A stretch of 64,000 nt of DNA from Pannonibacter indicus (GTDB lineage Bacteria > Pseudomonadota > Alphaproteobacteria > Rhizobiales > Stappiaceae). Shown one piece after another: positions 45,543-54,693 of this stretch. The translations under genes were made by a program, and so were the position numbers. Every line of letters begins with the position of its first letter. The stretch's first letter is position 1. Under the pieces are notes generated by a model. The model was not told the DNA's origin, made no database searches, and saw only the letters and a program-made list of their open reading frames with translations. The stretch lies in the NCBI RefSeq assembly GCF_001418225.1, contig NZ_LIPT01000002.1:310001-374000 (forward strand), read 5' to 3'.

Positions 45543-47723
45543 TCAGCCGCCGAACAGCCTTCCGATGAAGCCCAGCGGCCCGCCTTCCGTGGGCGGCGGC
45601 GGTATGACCCGGCCATCGGCCCCCACATCCGCCGGGGGAATGGGGGCATTGTCGGTGGGTACGGGACCGTAATTCTGCGGCAGCTGTTCGGCAACACCCG
45701 GAAGCCCCGCCACGGGCAGACCGGCATGCGCCTTGTCCATCGCCGCCTTCCAGATCTCCGCCGGCAGCGAGCCGCCCGTTGCCTTCTTCGTCGGGCTGTT
45801 GTCGTCATTGCCGAGCCACACGGTGGCCGTCAGGTTGCCGGTGTAGCCGATGAACCAGGCATCGCGGAAATCCTGGCTGGTGCCCGTTTTGCCGCCTGCC
45901 GGGCGCTGATCGGCCAGCATCGCCTTCTTGCCCGTGCCGGTGACCAGCGTCTGCGCCATCATGTGGTTCATCTGGGCAAGGCGCAGGCCGTCGATCACCT
46001 TGCCCATTCCATCCCCCTGCCGGGCATAGAGCGTGCGGCCCTCCACCGTGCGGATGCGGCGGATCACATGCGGCACAACCCCGTAGCCGCCATTGGAGAA
46101 GGGCACGTAAGCCGCCGTGATCTCCAGCGGCGTCACCTCCGATGTGCCCAGCGCCAGCGAAGGATTGGCCGCCAGCTGCGAGCGGATGCCCAGCTTCTGC
46201 GCCACCTTCACCACCTTTGCCGGACCGGTCTCCACCGCCAGCCGCGCTGCCACCGTGTTGAGGGACATGGCCAGCGCTTCGGTCAGCGTGACATCGCCGT
46301 AATACTGTTTGGTGTAGTTCTGCGGCCGCCAGCCCTTGAGGGAGAAAGGTTCATCCCGGCGGATCGTGTCCGGCGTCATGCCGCTTTCCAGTGCCGCCAG
46401 ATAGACGAAGGGCTTGAAGGCGGAGCCGGGCTGGCGGCGGGCGTTGGTGGCGCGGTTGAACTGGCTCTTCTGGTAATCCCGGCCGCCGACCATGGCCCGT
46501 ACGGCCCCTGCCGTGTCCATGATGACGACGGCACCCTGAGAGACCCCCAGTTCCCGTCCGTGGGCATTCAGCGCCGTCACCAGTGCTGCTTCTGCAGCCT
46601 GCTGCATCACCGGATCAATGGTGGTGTCGACGATGATGTCGCTGTCGATGGATCCGGCAAACTGCGGCAGCAGGTCCATCACCCAGTCCGCCACATAATT
46701 GGCGCTGGCGGTGTTCCTGTCGCTGACCACATGTGCGGGCTCGCTCATGGCGGTCCGGGCGGCCGCTGCATCAATGAACCCGGCATCGCGCATGGCAGCC
46801 AGAACCACCTTGGAGCGTTCAAAAGCCAGTTCGGGATTGCGCGTGGGGGCATAGCGGCTGGGCGCCTTCAGCAGGCCCGCCAGAACAGCGGCTTCCTGCA
46901 GGGTGACCAGCCGCGCCGACTTGCCGAAATAGCGCCGCGCGGCTGCATCCACCCCATAGGCGCCAGCGCCCAGATAGACGCGGTTGAGATACATCTCCAG
47001 GATCTCGTCCTTGGAGTATTTGGCTTCCAGCCACAGCGCCAGCACCACTTCCTGCACCTTGCGCTTCAAGGTGCGGTCAGGCTCGAGGAACAAGTTCTTC
47101 GCCAGCTGCTGGGTCAGCGTCGAGCCGCCCTGCATCAGATTGCCGGAGGTGAAATTGACGGTGAAGGCGCGAACCAGACCGATCGGGTCCAGCCCGAAGT
47201 GGTCTTCGAACCGCCGGTCCTCGATGGCAATCACCGCCTGCGGCAGATAGGCGGGAAGCTGCTCCAGCCGCACGGCCTCGCCGCCCGTGTCGCCCCGGTT
47301 GGCCAGAAGCTCCCCTGTAGTGGCGACGATCTTCACGTTGGGCGGGCGGGCCGGAACCTTCCATTCGGAGGTGGGCGGCAGATGGGCCGCGTAATAGACG
47401 ACCACACCGGTGGCGGCGATACCGCCCCAGATGGACAGGACGAAGCCCCAGTAGAACAGCTTGCGGATCAGCCAGAACAGCGGATTGGACGAACGGGCAC
47501 GGCTGCGCCGGGATTTCTTTTTGCCCTTGCCGCCTGCCTTCGTGGTGCGCTTGTGGCGGGGGGCAGGAGCATCATCGGCATCATTGGCACGCGGCCGCCG
47601 GGGCCGCCTGGCCGGGCGTTCTGCCGAAAGGTCACCGGTTCCCGGGCGCACATCGTAAAGATCGCCGCTGGCAGGGCCAAACGCCGGTTCAATCCGATTG
47701 CTGCCAGCCGGTCGGCGTGCCAT
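45543..47723 (-). CDS. Bifunctional penicillin-binding protein 1A
   Basis: A class A PBP of about 726 residues. A very basic N-terminal tail (KGKKKSRRSRAR) precedes one membrane anchor (about 88-115). The glycosyltransferase domain has AIEDRRFEDHFGLDP and GGSTLTQQLAKNL. The transpeptidase domain has RQPGSAFKPF (SxxK), SLN in AMSLNTVAA and KTGTS. A Pro-rich tail ends LGFIGRLFGG. It polymerises and cross-links peptidoglycan. ATG 47723 is preferred over 47777 on composition and GAGAGG upstream. Confidence 0.93.
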   Translation of the reverse strand: MARRPAGSNRIEPAFGPASGDLYDVRPGTGDLSAERPARRPRRPRANDADDAPAPRHKRTTKAGGKGKKKSRRSRARSSNPLFWLIRKLFYWGFVLSIWGGIAATGVVVYYAAHLPPTSEWKVPARPPNVKIVATTGELLANRGDTGGEAVRLEQLPAYLPQAVIAIEDRRFEDHFGLDPIGLVRAFTVNFTSGNLMQGGSTLTQQLAKNLFLEPDRTLKRKVQEVVLALWLEAKYSKDEILEMYLNRVYLGAGAYGVDAAARRYFGKSARLVTLQEAAVLAGLLKAPSRYAPTRNPELAFERSKVVLAAMRDAGFIDAAAARTAMSEPAHVVSDRNTASANYVADWVMDLLPQFAGSIDSDIIVDTTIDPVMQQAAEAALVTALNAHGRELGVSQGAVVIMDTAGAVRAMVGGRDYQKSQFNRATNARRQPGSAFKPFVYLAALESGMTPDTIRRDEPFSLKGWRPQNYTKQYYGDVTLTEALAMSLNTVAARLAVETGPAKVVKVAQKLGIRSQLAANPSLALGTSEVTPLEITAAYVPFSNGGYGVVPHVIRRIRTVEGRTLYARQGDGMGKVIDGLRLAQMNHMMAQTLVTGTGKKAMLADQRPAGGKTGTSQDFRDAWFIGYTGNLTATVWLGNDDNSPTKKATGGSLPAEIWKAAMDKAHAGLPVAGLPGVAEQLPQNYGPVPTDNAPIPPADVGADGRVIPPPPTEGGPLGFIGRLFGG

Positions 47724-47846
47724 GAGCCTCTCGTCACTCTGCGGGCCTGCGCGGGGAGCACAGGCAGTCTGCATCAAACTAGAGCGGCCGGTTTAAGGCG
47801 GCGTTAAGCCTTGGGCGCCGGGCAAGGCGTGGAGGCGGAGCCCCGC

Positions 47847-47879
47847 AAACAAAAACCGCCGCCCCGGAGAGGCAGCGGT
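47847..47879 (-). terminator. Terminator after olsB
   Basis: On the minus strand ACCGCTGCC and GGCGGCGGT (one G-U pair) enclose seven bases and are followed by TTTTTGTTT. It ends the olsB transcript. Confidence 0.85.
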
Positions 47880-47911
47880 CCTTTGGCGTTGGCTGCGGAT
47901 CGTTCGCCAGC

Positions 47912-48862
47912 TCAGCTAGAGTAGCGCGAGGCGTCCGCTCCGTAATAATTCACGTAACGCTCGTTCAGCTGCGTCACCGGCATGACGATGAGAACGTCCG
48001 TGGTGCCGAACTGATAGTCGACCACGGCCCCGTCACCGATATAGGCGCCGAGGCGCAGGTAGCCCTTCACCAGCGGCGGCAGCTCGCGCAAGGTGGCCTT
48101 GTCGTTGAGCTCATCACGGGCAACCCGGTTCATCTCGACATAGCGCTCCGGCACGGCGCGCACACGCCAGGGCTCCGGCGCACGGGCATGATGGTGCAGG
48201 AAGGACAGCTGACTGGCGATCCGGTCCGGATCCGTGCCCTCGATGGAGGCGCAGCCGATCATCACGTCGATGCGGTGACGGATCACATAGGCCCAGATGC
48301 CGTGCCACAGCAGCTCGACCGTGCGCTTGTTGCGGTAGGGCTTGAGCACGCAGGAGCGGCCCAGTTCCAGGAAGCGCAGACCCGGATTGGCGTCGACCAG
48401 CGGCTGGATGTCATATTCGCTGGCCGTATAGAAGCCGCCGTTTGCCTCGGCCACATCCTGTCGCAGCAGGCGGTAGGTGCCGACGATCTGCGGCTGCAGG
48501 CGGCCCAGCTTGTTGCGCTTCATCGAGGCATGATCGACGACCAGCAGGTGATCGCAGATGGCGTCAAAGGCATCCATGTCGCGGCGGGCGGCGAGGGTCT
48601 GCGCATCGGCGATGGCGGACATTTCCTCGTAGAAGACGTGATAGCGCAGGCGCTGCGCCTTCTTCACTTCACGCGCGGTGCGGGCGAGGCGCACCTCCAG
48701 CGAGCCCACGCGGCCAAGGGAAACATCACCGGCAGGACCTGCTTCACCGTGCAAGGGCTTTGCAAAGCCGGGAAAGAAACGCGCTGAAATACCCTGCTCA
48801 CCCATCATGGGCACGAACTTCTGCACGAGCTTGCGCGGAGAAAATAGACCTGGCCGCATCAT
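47912..48862 (-). CDS. olsB: Ornithine N-acyltransferase OlsB
   Basis: A 316-residue GNAT-like (hemolysin-type) acyltransferase that adds a 3-hydroxy fatty acid to ornithine, the first step of ornithine-lipid synthesis. Family landmarks are LRYHVFYEEM, LGRSCV, MIGCASIEGTDP and LPPLVKGYLRLGAYIGDG, then FGTTDVLIVMPV and the C-terminal RYVNYYG. The partner OlsA is not in the window. Two adjacent ATG codons at 48862 and 48859 are possible starts. Confidence 0.9.
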   Translation of the reverse strand: MMRPGLFSPRKLVQKFVPMMGEQGISARFFPGFAKPLHGEAGPAGDVSLGRVGSLEVRLARTAREVKKAQRLRYHVFYEEMSAIADAQTLAARRDMDAFDAICDHLLVVDHASMKRNKLGRLQPQIVGTYRLLRQDVAEANGGFYTASEYDIQPLVDANPGLRFLELGRSCVLKPYRNKRTVELLWHGIWAYVIRHRIDVMIGCASIEGTDPDRIASQLSFLHHHARAPEPWRVRAVPERYVEMNRVARDELNDKATLRELPPLVKGYLRLGAYIGDGAVVDYQFGTTDVLIVMPVTQLNERYVNYYGADASRYSS

Positions 48863-49086
48863 CGAGATTCGGTCCCCTATCTGCCTCGGTTGTTTCCCAC
48901 CGGGGGCCCTGCGAAACCGGTGCCGCAGGCCTCGTTTGTCCTGTCAGGTTGCTGCGCCGTTGCAGTGATTCTCATCCCCTTAACCGGCGAAACCCTGATC
49001 TTGCCGTAGACCATAGTTTTCCAACACTAGCATGACAACGGCCAGCGTTCACAATATTTCGTGACGGTAACAATCCGGGAGCGGCA

Positions 49087-51483
49087 CTATGTCCGGGAGG
49101 GCAAATTTTCCAATGCCTCTTCAACGGCTTCGCGGGAAAGCGGTTTTGTGAGGAAACCGGCAACACCGCTCGCCCTTGCCCGGTCGCGGGCAGCCGGCAT
49201 CACATCCGCCGTGACGATCAGAACCGGCACATGCGGGCGCCCGCGGGCGGTTTCGATCTCGCGAATCTGGGCCATGGCATCCAGCCCGTCGAGCCCCGGC
49301 ATGTGCAGGTCCATCAGGATGGCATCGAAATTCTGCTCGCTGGCCGCGCGCCAGGCCTCCAGACCGTCGGCCACCACCGTCACCTCATGGCCAAGCTTGC
49401 GCAGCAGCGCTTCGCCCAGAAGCCGGTTGATATCATTGTCCTCCGCCAGCAGCAGCCGCAGCGGCCGGGCCGGGGCAAGCCGGTGCGGCGCACCGGGAAT
49501 GCGCTCGGGCGGCAGATCCACGGCCGCTTCCCAGGCAAGCGTTTCGCCGCCTTCGCCCATGAGGCTGGCAATGATGCGCCGGAGCGTGCGCCCGCGCACC
49601 GGCCGCACCAGATAGGCGGAGAACCCTGCCTCGCGCAGCCGGTCCAGCCGGTCCCGCTCCTGCGGGGTCACGAGAACAATGGCCGGCGCCAAACAGCCCG
49701 CTGCCCGGGCCGTGGCCAGCCAGCCCGCGCCATCGGCCACCGCGCCATGTTCCAGCAGCACGAGATCCGCATGGGGCAGGGCATCGGCCAGCATGCCGTC
49801 TCCCGGCTGCACCAGCTGCACCCTGGCGCCATGGGTGGTGAACTGCAGCGCCAGCGCCTCCCCCTCGATCACACCCTGTGACACGATCACAACACGGCGG
49901 CCTGTCAGGCATTCAAGACCGGCATCACCGCCAGCATCGGGCGCTTCGGGCAGCGGCAGGCAGATGCGGAAGACAGCACCCTTGCCCTCCTCGGCCAGTG
50001 CTTCCACCGTGCCCTCCATCAGCCCCACGAGGCGGCGGACGATGGCAAGGCCAAGCCCCGTGCCGCCATAGCGGCGGGCAGGGCCGTGGTCCACCTGCTC
50101 GAACTCGCCGAACAGCCGTTCGGCATCGGCTGCCGAAAAACCAATGCCGGTGTCGCGCACTTCCAGCGTCAACAGGCTGCCACTGCCCTGCGGCGTGATG
50201 GCAAGGCTGATGAGGACGCCGCCCTCTTCGGTGAACTTGATGCCGTTGCCAGCCAGATTGAACAGGATCTGCCGCAGCCGGTTGGCATCAGCCGTGACGA
50301 TACGGGGGATCGCCGGGTCGGCGGTGAAGCCGATCTCCAGCCCCTTGGCATGGGCACGTGGTGCGAGCAATTCCACCACGTGTTCAGCTAGGCTTTCGAG
50401 GTCCACCGGTCCCGGCTGGATCGTCAGTTTCCCGGCTTCGGCGCGGGAGAAGTCCAGCAGCTCGTCGATCAGCAGCAGCAGCGTTTCGCCGGAGGTTTCC
50501 AGCGCCCGCACATAGGCTCTCTGCTCATGGGTGAGATGCGTATCCGACAGGAGAGCCGCCATGCCCAGAATGCCGTTGAGCGGCGTGCGCACCTCGTGGC
50601 TGACCGTCGCCAGAAAGCGGGACTTGGCCTCGCTGGCACTTTCCGCATTCTGGCGGGCAGCCAGAAGCTCCTCTTCCATCTTGCGCCGCGCGGTGACGTC
50701 ACGCAGCACGGTCTGCAGCACCGGTGTTCCACGCGGCCCTTCCCGCACGGTCACGTCGATGCGGGAAAACCAGCGCGGGCCTTCGCGGGTGTCGAGCAGG
50801 ATATCACCAAAAACGCCGGTGGCTTCGGCGCTGAGCAGGTCCTGCGGCGTATCCGCCAGCGGCAGCTCCAGCTTTTCGCCGGGGCGCGGACTCTGCTCCG
50901 GCCAGAACAGGCTTCCAGCCGCCGGATTGGCGTAGATGACGTTCTCTTCCATGTCGCGGCGGATGACCACATCGCCCAGCGCATGGAGAATGCTGGCATG
51001 GCGCTCGTCGGATTCGCGCAGCTCCCAGGCGGCATCTTCCAGCTCTTCGATGCGCTGGTTCAGCCGGTGGGTCTCCACCGCCGCTGTGCCGAGTGCCGTC
51101 TGCAGGCGGTGGCGGTCGTCATGAATGACACAGGCAATGGCAAGCCCGCCTGCGGCAAAACCGAGAACCAGCGCAAGAAGCCGTTCGTAAGGCCCGCCGC
51201 CGAGCAGCAGAAGGGCAGCAATCAGCGCCAGAACGCCAATAGCTGCGGCCAGTGTGAGAACCCGTTCGTGACCGAACCGGCGCCCGGCGCGGGTCAGGGC
51301 GCCGAGTTCGTCCGGCGCGGATCCGGGCTGACCGGCCTTGCCCTTCGGCGGACAATTTGCGTCTTTCGGACTTTGCGGGCGCTTCTGTCCCTCCGGGCGC
51401 TCGGGGCCGTCCGGCTGTTGTGCCTTCAGGCCCGTTTCCGCTTCAGCCTTGCTGCCCTTTCCGTCTGCCGATTGCGGTCGCAT
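49087..51483 (-). CDS. Hybrid sensor histidine kinase with degenerate middle receiver
   Basis: A protein of about 798 residues. A charged, low-complexity N-terminus (about 1-70) is followed by two membrane helices with almost no periplasmic loop, a coiled coil, a PAS domain (HASILHALGDVVIRRD), HisKA (FLATVSHEVRTPLNG), HATPase (NLAGNGIKF, DTGIGFS, GTGLGLAIV), a receiver-like domain lacking the phospho-acceptor Asp (VVIVSQGVIEG), and a real receiver at the end (LLLAEDNDINR, AILMDLHMPGLDG, LTKPLS). With hardly any external loop it probably senses a cytosolic or membrane signal. ATG 51483 is preferred over 51576. Confidence 0.88.
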   Translation of the reverse strand: MRPQSADGKGSKAEAETGLKAQQPDGPERPEGQKRPQSPKDANCPPKGKAGQPGSAPDELGALTRAGRRFGHERVLTLAAAIGVLALIAALLLLGGGPYERLLALVLGFAAGGLAIACVIHDDRHRLQTALGTAAVETHRLNQRIEELEDAAWELRESDERHASILHALGDVVIRRDMEENVIYANPAAGSLFWPEQSPRPGEKLELPLADTPQDLLSAEATGVFGDILLDTREGPRWFSRIDVTVREGPRGTPVLQTVLRDVTARRKMEEELLAARQNAESASEAKSRFLATVSHEVRTPLNGILGMAALLSDTHLTHEQRAYVRALETSGETLLLLIDELLDFSRAEAGKLTIQPGPVDLESLAEHVVELLAPRAHAKGLEIGFTADPAIPRIVTADANRLRQILFNLAGNGIKFTEEGGVLISLAITPQGSGSLLTLEVRDTGIGFSAADAERLFGEFEQVDHGPARRYGGTGLGLAIVRRLVGLMEGTVEALAEEGKGAVFRICLPLPEAPDAGGDAGLECLTGRRVVIVSQGVIEGEALALQFTTHGARVQLVQPGDGMLADALPHADLVLLEHGAVADGAGWLATARAAGCLAPAIVLVTPQERDRLDRLREAGFSAYLVRPVRGRTLRRIIASLMGEGGETLAWEAAVDLPPERIPGAPHRLAPARPLRLLLAEDNDINRLLGEALLRKLGHEVTVVADGLEAWRAASEQNFDAILMDLHMPGLDGLDAMAQIREIETARGRPHVPVLIVTADVMPAARDRARASGVAGFLTKPLSREAVEEALENLPSRT

Positions 51484-51646
51484 GCCCTGTCCCCAGCGGC
51501 CTGCGCGGCAGGCCTGATCCTGATGAAGGCCCGACAAGGTTCTGCGGGCACAGCCGGAAGCAAGCTTGCAGTCCAATCCCTTGAAAAAGCCTTTCGAATT
51601 TTAGGCTTTTCATCTTCCCCGATCAGTCTTCCTTTCAAGCCCCCTG

Positions 51647-52558
51647 TCAGCCTCCCATGCCGGTGATCCCGGCTTCCCAGCCGAGGATGGCGCGTTTGCG
51701 CGTCAGGCCCCAGTGATAGCCGCAAAGACCGCCGGTGCGCCCCAGCACCCGGTGGCAGGGCACAACGAAGGAGATCGGGTTGCGGCCCACAGCAGAGCCC
51801 ACCGCTCTTGCGGCGCTGGGCTTGCCGAGGCTGCGGGCAATATCGGAATAGGTGGTCGCCTTGCCCATGGGGATCTTCAGCAGGGTGCGCCAGACGCGGA
51901 TTTCGAAATCGCTGCCGATGAAGATGACCTTGAGCGGCGTGTCCTCAGACCAGCTGGCCGGATCAAACACCCGCGCCGCATAGGGCGCTGTTGCCACGCC
52001 GTCCTCCGCGAAGACGGCCGCAGGCCAGCGGCTGGACATGTCAGCAAAGGCGGAGGCTTCCTCGCCCTCATCGGCGAAGGCGAGCCCGGCAAGGCCCCGG
52101 TCGGTTGCCATGATCAGCACCTGGCCGAAGGGGCAGGGGTGAAAGCCGTAGCGGATGGTGAGGCCGGCGCCACGGTTGCGGTAGTCGCCCGGTGTCATCG
52201 CCTCGTGGGTGACGAACAGGTCATGCAGCCGCCCCGGCCCGGACAGCCCCACCTCATAGGAGGTCTCCAGAATGCTGGCTGCATCGCGCAGAAGCTCGCG
52301 GGCATGATCCAGCGTGATCGCCTGCAGGAACTGCTTGGGCGTCAGCCCGGCCCAGCGCGAGAACACCCGCTGCAGCTGGATCGGCTGCAGCCCGGCCTCA
52401 CGGGCAAGGTCTTCCAGTGCCGGCTGGTCGCGCCAGGTATCGGAAATGCGCTCCAGCGTCTGGCGGACGATGGCATAGTCCCGCGCGGCAGCTTCCCCCG
52501 TTTCGGGAACGGCGGCCGCCTCGCGTCCGGCAAGGTTCAGGTCGAAAAGCTGGGTCAT
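51647..52558 (-). CDS. AraC-type HTH fused to O6-alkylguanine-DNA methyltransferase
   Basis: A 303-residue protein. The N-terminal ~120 residues form an AraC-type HTH pair (LEDLAREAGLQPIQLQRVFS, then TPKQFLQAI). The rest is the alkyltransferase with the acceptor cysteine in FVVPCHRVLG and the DNA-binding AVGSAVGRNP. It lacks the N-terminal zinc domain of full Ada, so it would repair O6-methylguanine but not sense methylphosphotriesters. It may be an Ada-like regulator of repair genes or only a repair enzyme. Confidence 0.92.
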   Translation of the reverse strand: MTQLFDLNLAGREAAAVPETGEAAARDYAIVRQTLERISDTWRDQPALEDLAREAGLQPIQLQRVFSRWAGLTPKQFLQAITLDHARELLRDAASILETSYEVGLSGPGRLHDLFVTHEAMTPGDYRNRGAGLTIRYGFHPCPFGQVLIMATDRGLAGLAFADEGEEASAFADMSSRWPAAVFAEDGVATAPYAARVFDPASWSEDTPLKVIFIGSDFEIRVWRTLLKIPMGKATTYSDIARSLGKPSAARAVGSAVGRNPISFVVPCHRVLGRTGGLCGYHWGLTRKRAILGWEAGITGMGG

Positions 52559-52636
52559 GGCAACGGCAGGTCCGGTGATTGTCAGATCCTGACCCTAACC
52601 CCGGCCCTGCTGCTGCGCCACCCGATAAGCGAGCCC

Positions 52637-54076
52637 TCAGCCCGCCTTGCGGAAACGGGCCGTGCGCGTGTCGGCCACATAGAGCTTTGCCCGCTCGCCC
52701 GCTTCGGCCGCCAGTTCCGCGACCGACTGGTGGATGAAACGGGCGGTTTCATCGCTCATCAGATAGCTGAAGTTGAGCCGCGTCCAGCCGGGCTTCTCGA
52801 TCTCGTCCCCCGCCTGGATCGAGGCGCGCAGGCTTTCCGAGCGCGCCTGAGAGATGCCCAGCAGCCGGTGCGCATAAGGCCCGGCGCAGGCGCAGCCGCC
52901 ACGGGCCTGGATGCCGTGAAAATCGGACAGCATGCGGGTGAAAAGCTGCGGATGCACCTGTGCACCCTGCCGGTCCAGCACCTGAAAGGCAAAGATGGGC
53001 AGACGGTCCCGCTGATCCGCCGCCAGAATGCGCAAGGCAGGATGCCCGTCCCAGGCCGCGAAAGCCATCCGGGCCAGCTCCTTGTCACGGGCGAGGATGA
53101 AGTCGCAGCCCACCGCATCCTTCACCGCAAAGGCGAGGCCGGCGCGGATATCGCCCAGCACATTCGGCGTGCCTGCTTCTTCACGCGCGGCCAGAGAGGC
53201 GGAATAGTCATGGCCCCAGGGCGAGACGAAAGACACCGTGCCGCCGCCCGGCCATGTGGGCTTATTTGCGCGCACCGCCGCATTGCGGATGATCAGGACA
53301 CCGGACGCCCCCGGCCCGCCGGGAAATTTGTGCGGCGACACCACCACCGCATCCTTGGCGCAGTCCGCCTCTGGCGCCATGGTGATGGGCAGGTAGGGGC
53401 CGCCGCCCGCATAGTCCCAGAGGGCGAGCGCGCCATTGCGCTTCAACAGGCGCGTCACCGCATCCACATCCGTCAGAATGCCCGTCACATTGGAGGCGGC
53501 AGAGAAAGCGCCCAGCACCAGCGGCCGGTCCCTGAGGCGCAGAAGTTCCGCCTCCAGCACCTCCATGTCCGGCCCACCCTGCGGCGCTTCGGGAATCTCG
53601 ATCACGTCCGCGCCGCTCTCGCGCCAGGGCAGAATGTTGGAATGATGCTCATAGGGGCCGATGAGAACCGCCGGGCGGCCAACTTCCTGCCCTGCCCCGC
53701 CAAAGCCCAACAGGTTGAGCGCCCGGTTGATGCCGGCCGTGGCGCCGGAGCCAGTGAAAATCACCGTGTAGTTTTCATCCGCACCGGTGCAGCGGGCGAT
53801 TTCTGCCCGCGCTTCACGGCGCAGCGTGGTCATCCGTGCCCCGCAATAGGAGGCCTCCGTGTGGCTGTTGGCATAATACGGCAGAACCTCGGCGAGGATG
53901 AACTCCTCCACCTGCCGCAGCGCCCGGCCCGAGGCAGTGTAATCCGCATAGGTGATCCTGCGCGGCCCGAAAGCGCCCTCGATCTCCGCCCCCTCGCCGA
54001 TCAGCCCGGCGCTGAGCGCCTCGACGGTGCAGGAGGTGCGCAGGCTGCTCTGGAAGGCTTCAAGGCTCATCGGCAT
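52637..54076 (-). CDS. Class V PLP aminotransferase (cysteine desulfurase-like)
   Basis: A PLP enzyme of about 479 residues. The cofactor lysine is in VVSPHKFPGGPGASG; FTGSGATAGIN, YEHHSN and DYAGGG are fold motifs, and a cysteine-rich segment GGCACAGPYAHRL sits near the C-terminus, reminiscent of cysteine desulfurases and related lyases. The substrate cannot be named. ATG codons at 54076 and 54070 are likely starts; neither has a strong ribosome binding site. An Lrp-type regulator is divergent, which suggests an amino-acid substrate and local control. Confidence 0.82.
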   Translation of the reverse strand: MPMSLEAFQSSLRTSCTVEALSAGLIGEGAEIEGAFGPRRITYADYTASGRALRQVEEFILAEVLPYYANSHTEASYCGARMTTLRREARAEIARCTGADENYTVIFTGSGATAGINRALNLLGFGGAGQEVGRPAVLIGPYEHHSNILPWRESGADVIEIPEAPQGGPDMEVLEAELLRLRDRPLVLGAFSAASNVTGILTDVDAVTRLLKRNGALALWDYAGGGPYLPITMAPEADCAKDAVVVSPHKFPGGPGASGVLIIRNAAVRANKPTWPGGGTVSFVSPWGHDYSASLAAREEAGTPNVLGDIRAGLAFAVKDAVGCDFILARDKELARMAFAAWDGHPALRILAADQRDRLPIFAFQVLDRQGAQVHPQLFTRMLSDFHGIQARGGCACAGPYAHRLLGISQARSESLRASIQAGDEIEKPGWTRLNFSYLMSDETARFIHQSVAELAAEAGERAKLYVADTRTARFRKAG

Positions 54077-54100
54077 GGGATGGTTCCAATGGAAAAAGAC

Positions 54101-54125
54101 TGATGCATCGAAAATTATGCGATCA
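54101..54125. promoter_or_regulatory. Imperfect palindrome between aminotransferase and Lrp gene
   Basis: TGATGCAT and ATGCGATCA flank an A/T-rich centre in the shared promoter region. Its shape fits an Lrp/AsnC operator, but this is a weak, single-instance match. Confidence 0.35.
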
Positions 54126-54197
54126 GCCTTGAGATATGTTCCCACATTTCACATCATCGCGCCCCATAGCCATGAATCTGTTCGAAAAAGGCGCATG

Positions 54198-54668
54198 ATG
54201 ATTGATCAGTTCAACAAGGCCATCCTGAAGGCGCTGCAGGAGGATGGCAGCCTGACCCAGCGCGAATTGTCGGAGAAGGTCCATCTGTCGCCCAACGCCT
54301 GCTGGAACCGCATTCAGGCGTTGAAGAAGGACGGCGTGATCACCGGCCAGACGGTGCAGCTCGACCGCACACGCCTTGGCCTTGATCTGGTGGTCTTCGT
54401 GATGATCCGCACCCGCCACCATTCGGCGGAATGGCTGGATATTTTCCGGCGCCACGTGGTGCAGATCCCGGAAGTCATCGACTTCTTCCGCATCGGCGGC
54501 GACTATGACTACATGCTGAAAGTCGTCACCTGCGACATGGCCAGCTACGACGCCGTCTACCGCCGCCTGATCTCCGGCGTCGAACTCGACAGCGTCACCT
54601 CCTACTTCGCCATGGAAGCCATCGAAGAGCAACGCCCCCTGCCGGTGCGGGAGACGAAGGAGCGGTGA
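54198..54668 (+). CDS. Lrp/AsnC-family regulator
   Basis: A 156-residue regulator with an N-terminal winged HTH (DQFNKAILKALQEDG, TQRELSEKVHLSPNACWNRI) and a C-terminal RAM ligand domain (IGGDYDYMLKVVTCD). ATG codons at 54195 and 54198 are both possible; AAGG lies upstream. It faces away from the class V aminotransferase gene and probably regulates it in response to an amino acid. Confidence 0.92.
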   Translation: MIDQFNKAILKALQEDGSLTQRELSEKVHLSPNACWNRIQALKKDGVITGQTVQLDRTRLGLDLVVFVMIRTRHHSAEWLDIFRRHVVQIPEVIDFFRIGGDYDYMLKVVTCDMASYDAVYRRLISGVELDSVTSYFAMEAIEEQRPLPVRETKER

Positions 54669-54693
54669 AGGCAGGCAGTCTCTGGTGTAAACG

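Noticed and set aside
45726-47807. A 693-codon plus-strand frame opposite PBP1A
   Set aside because: PBP1A on the minus strand has every catalytic motif; the opposite frame is a GC-driven shadow.
51713-54103. A 796-codon plus-strand frame opposite the Ogt-like and class V aminotransferase genes
   Set aside because: It spans two real genes on the other strand and shows no domain.
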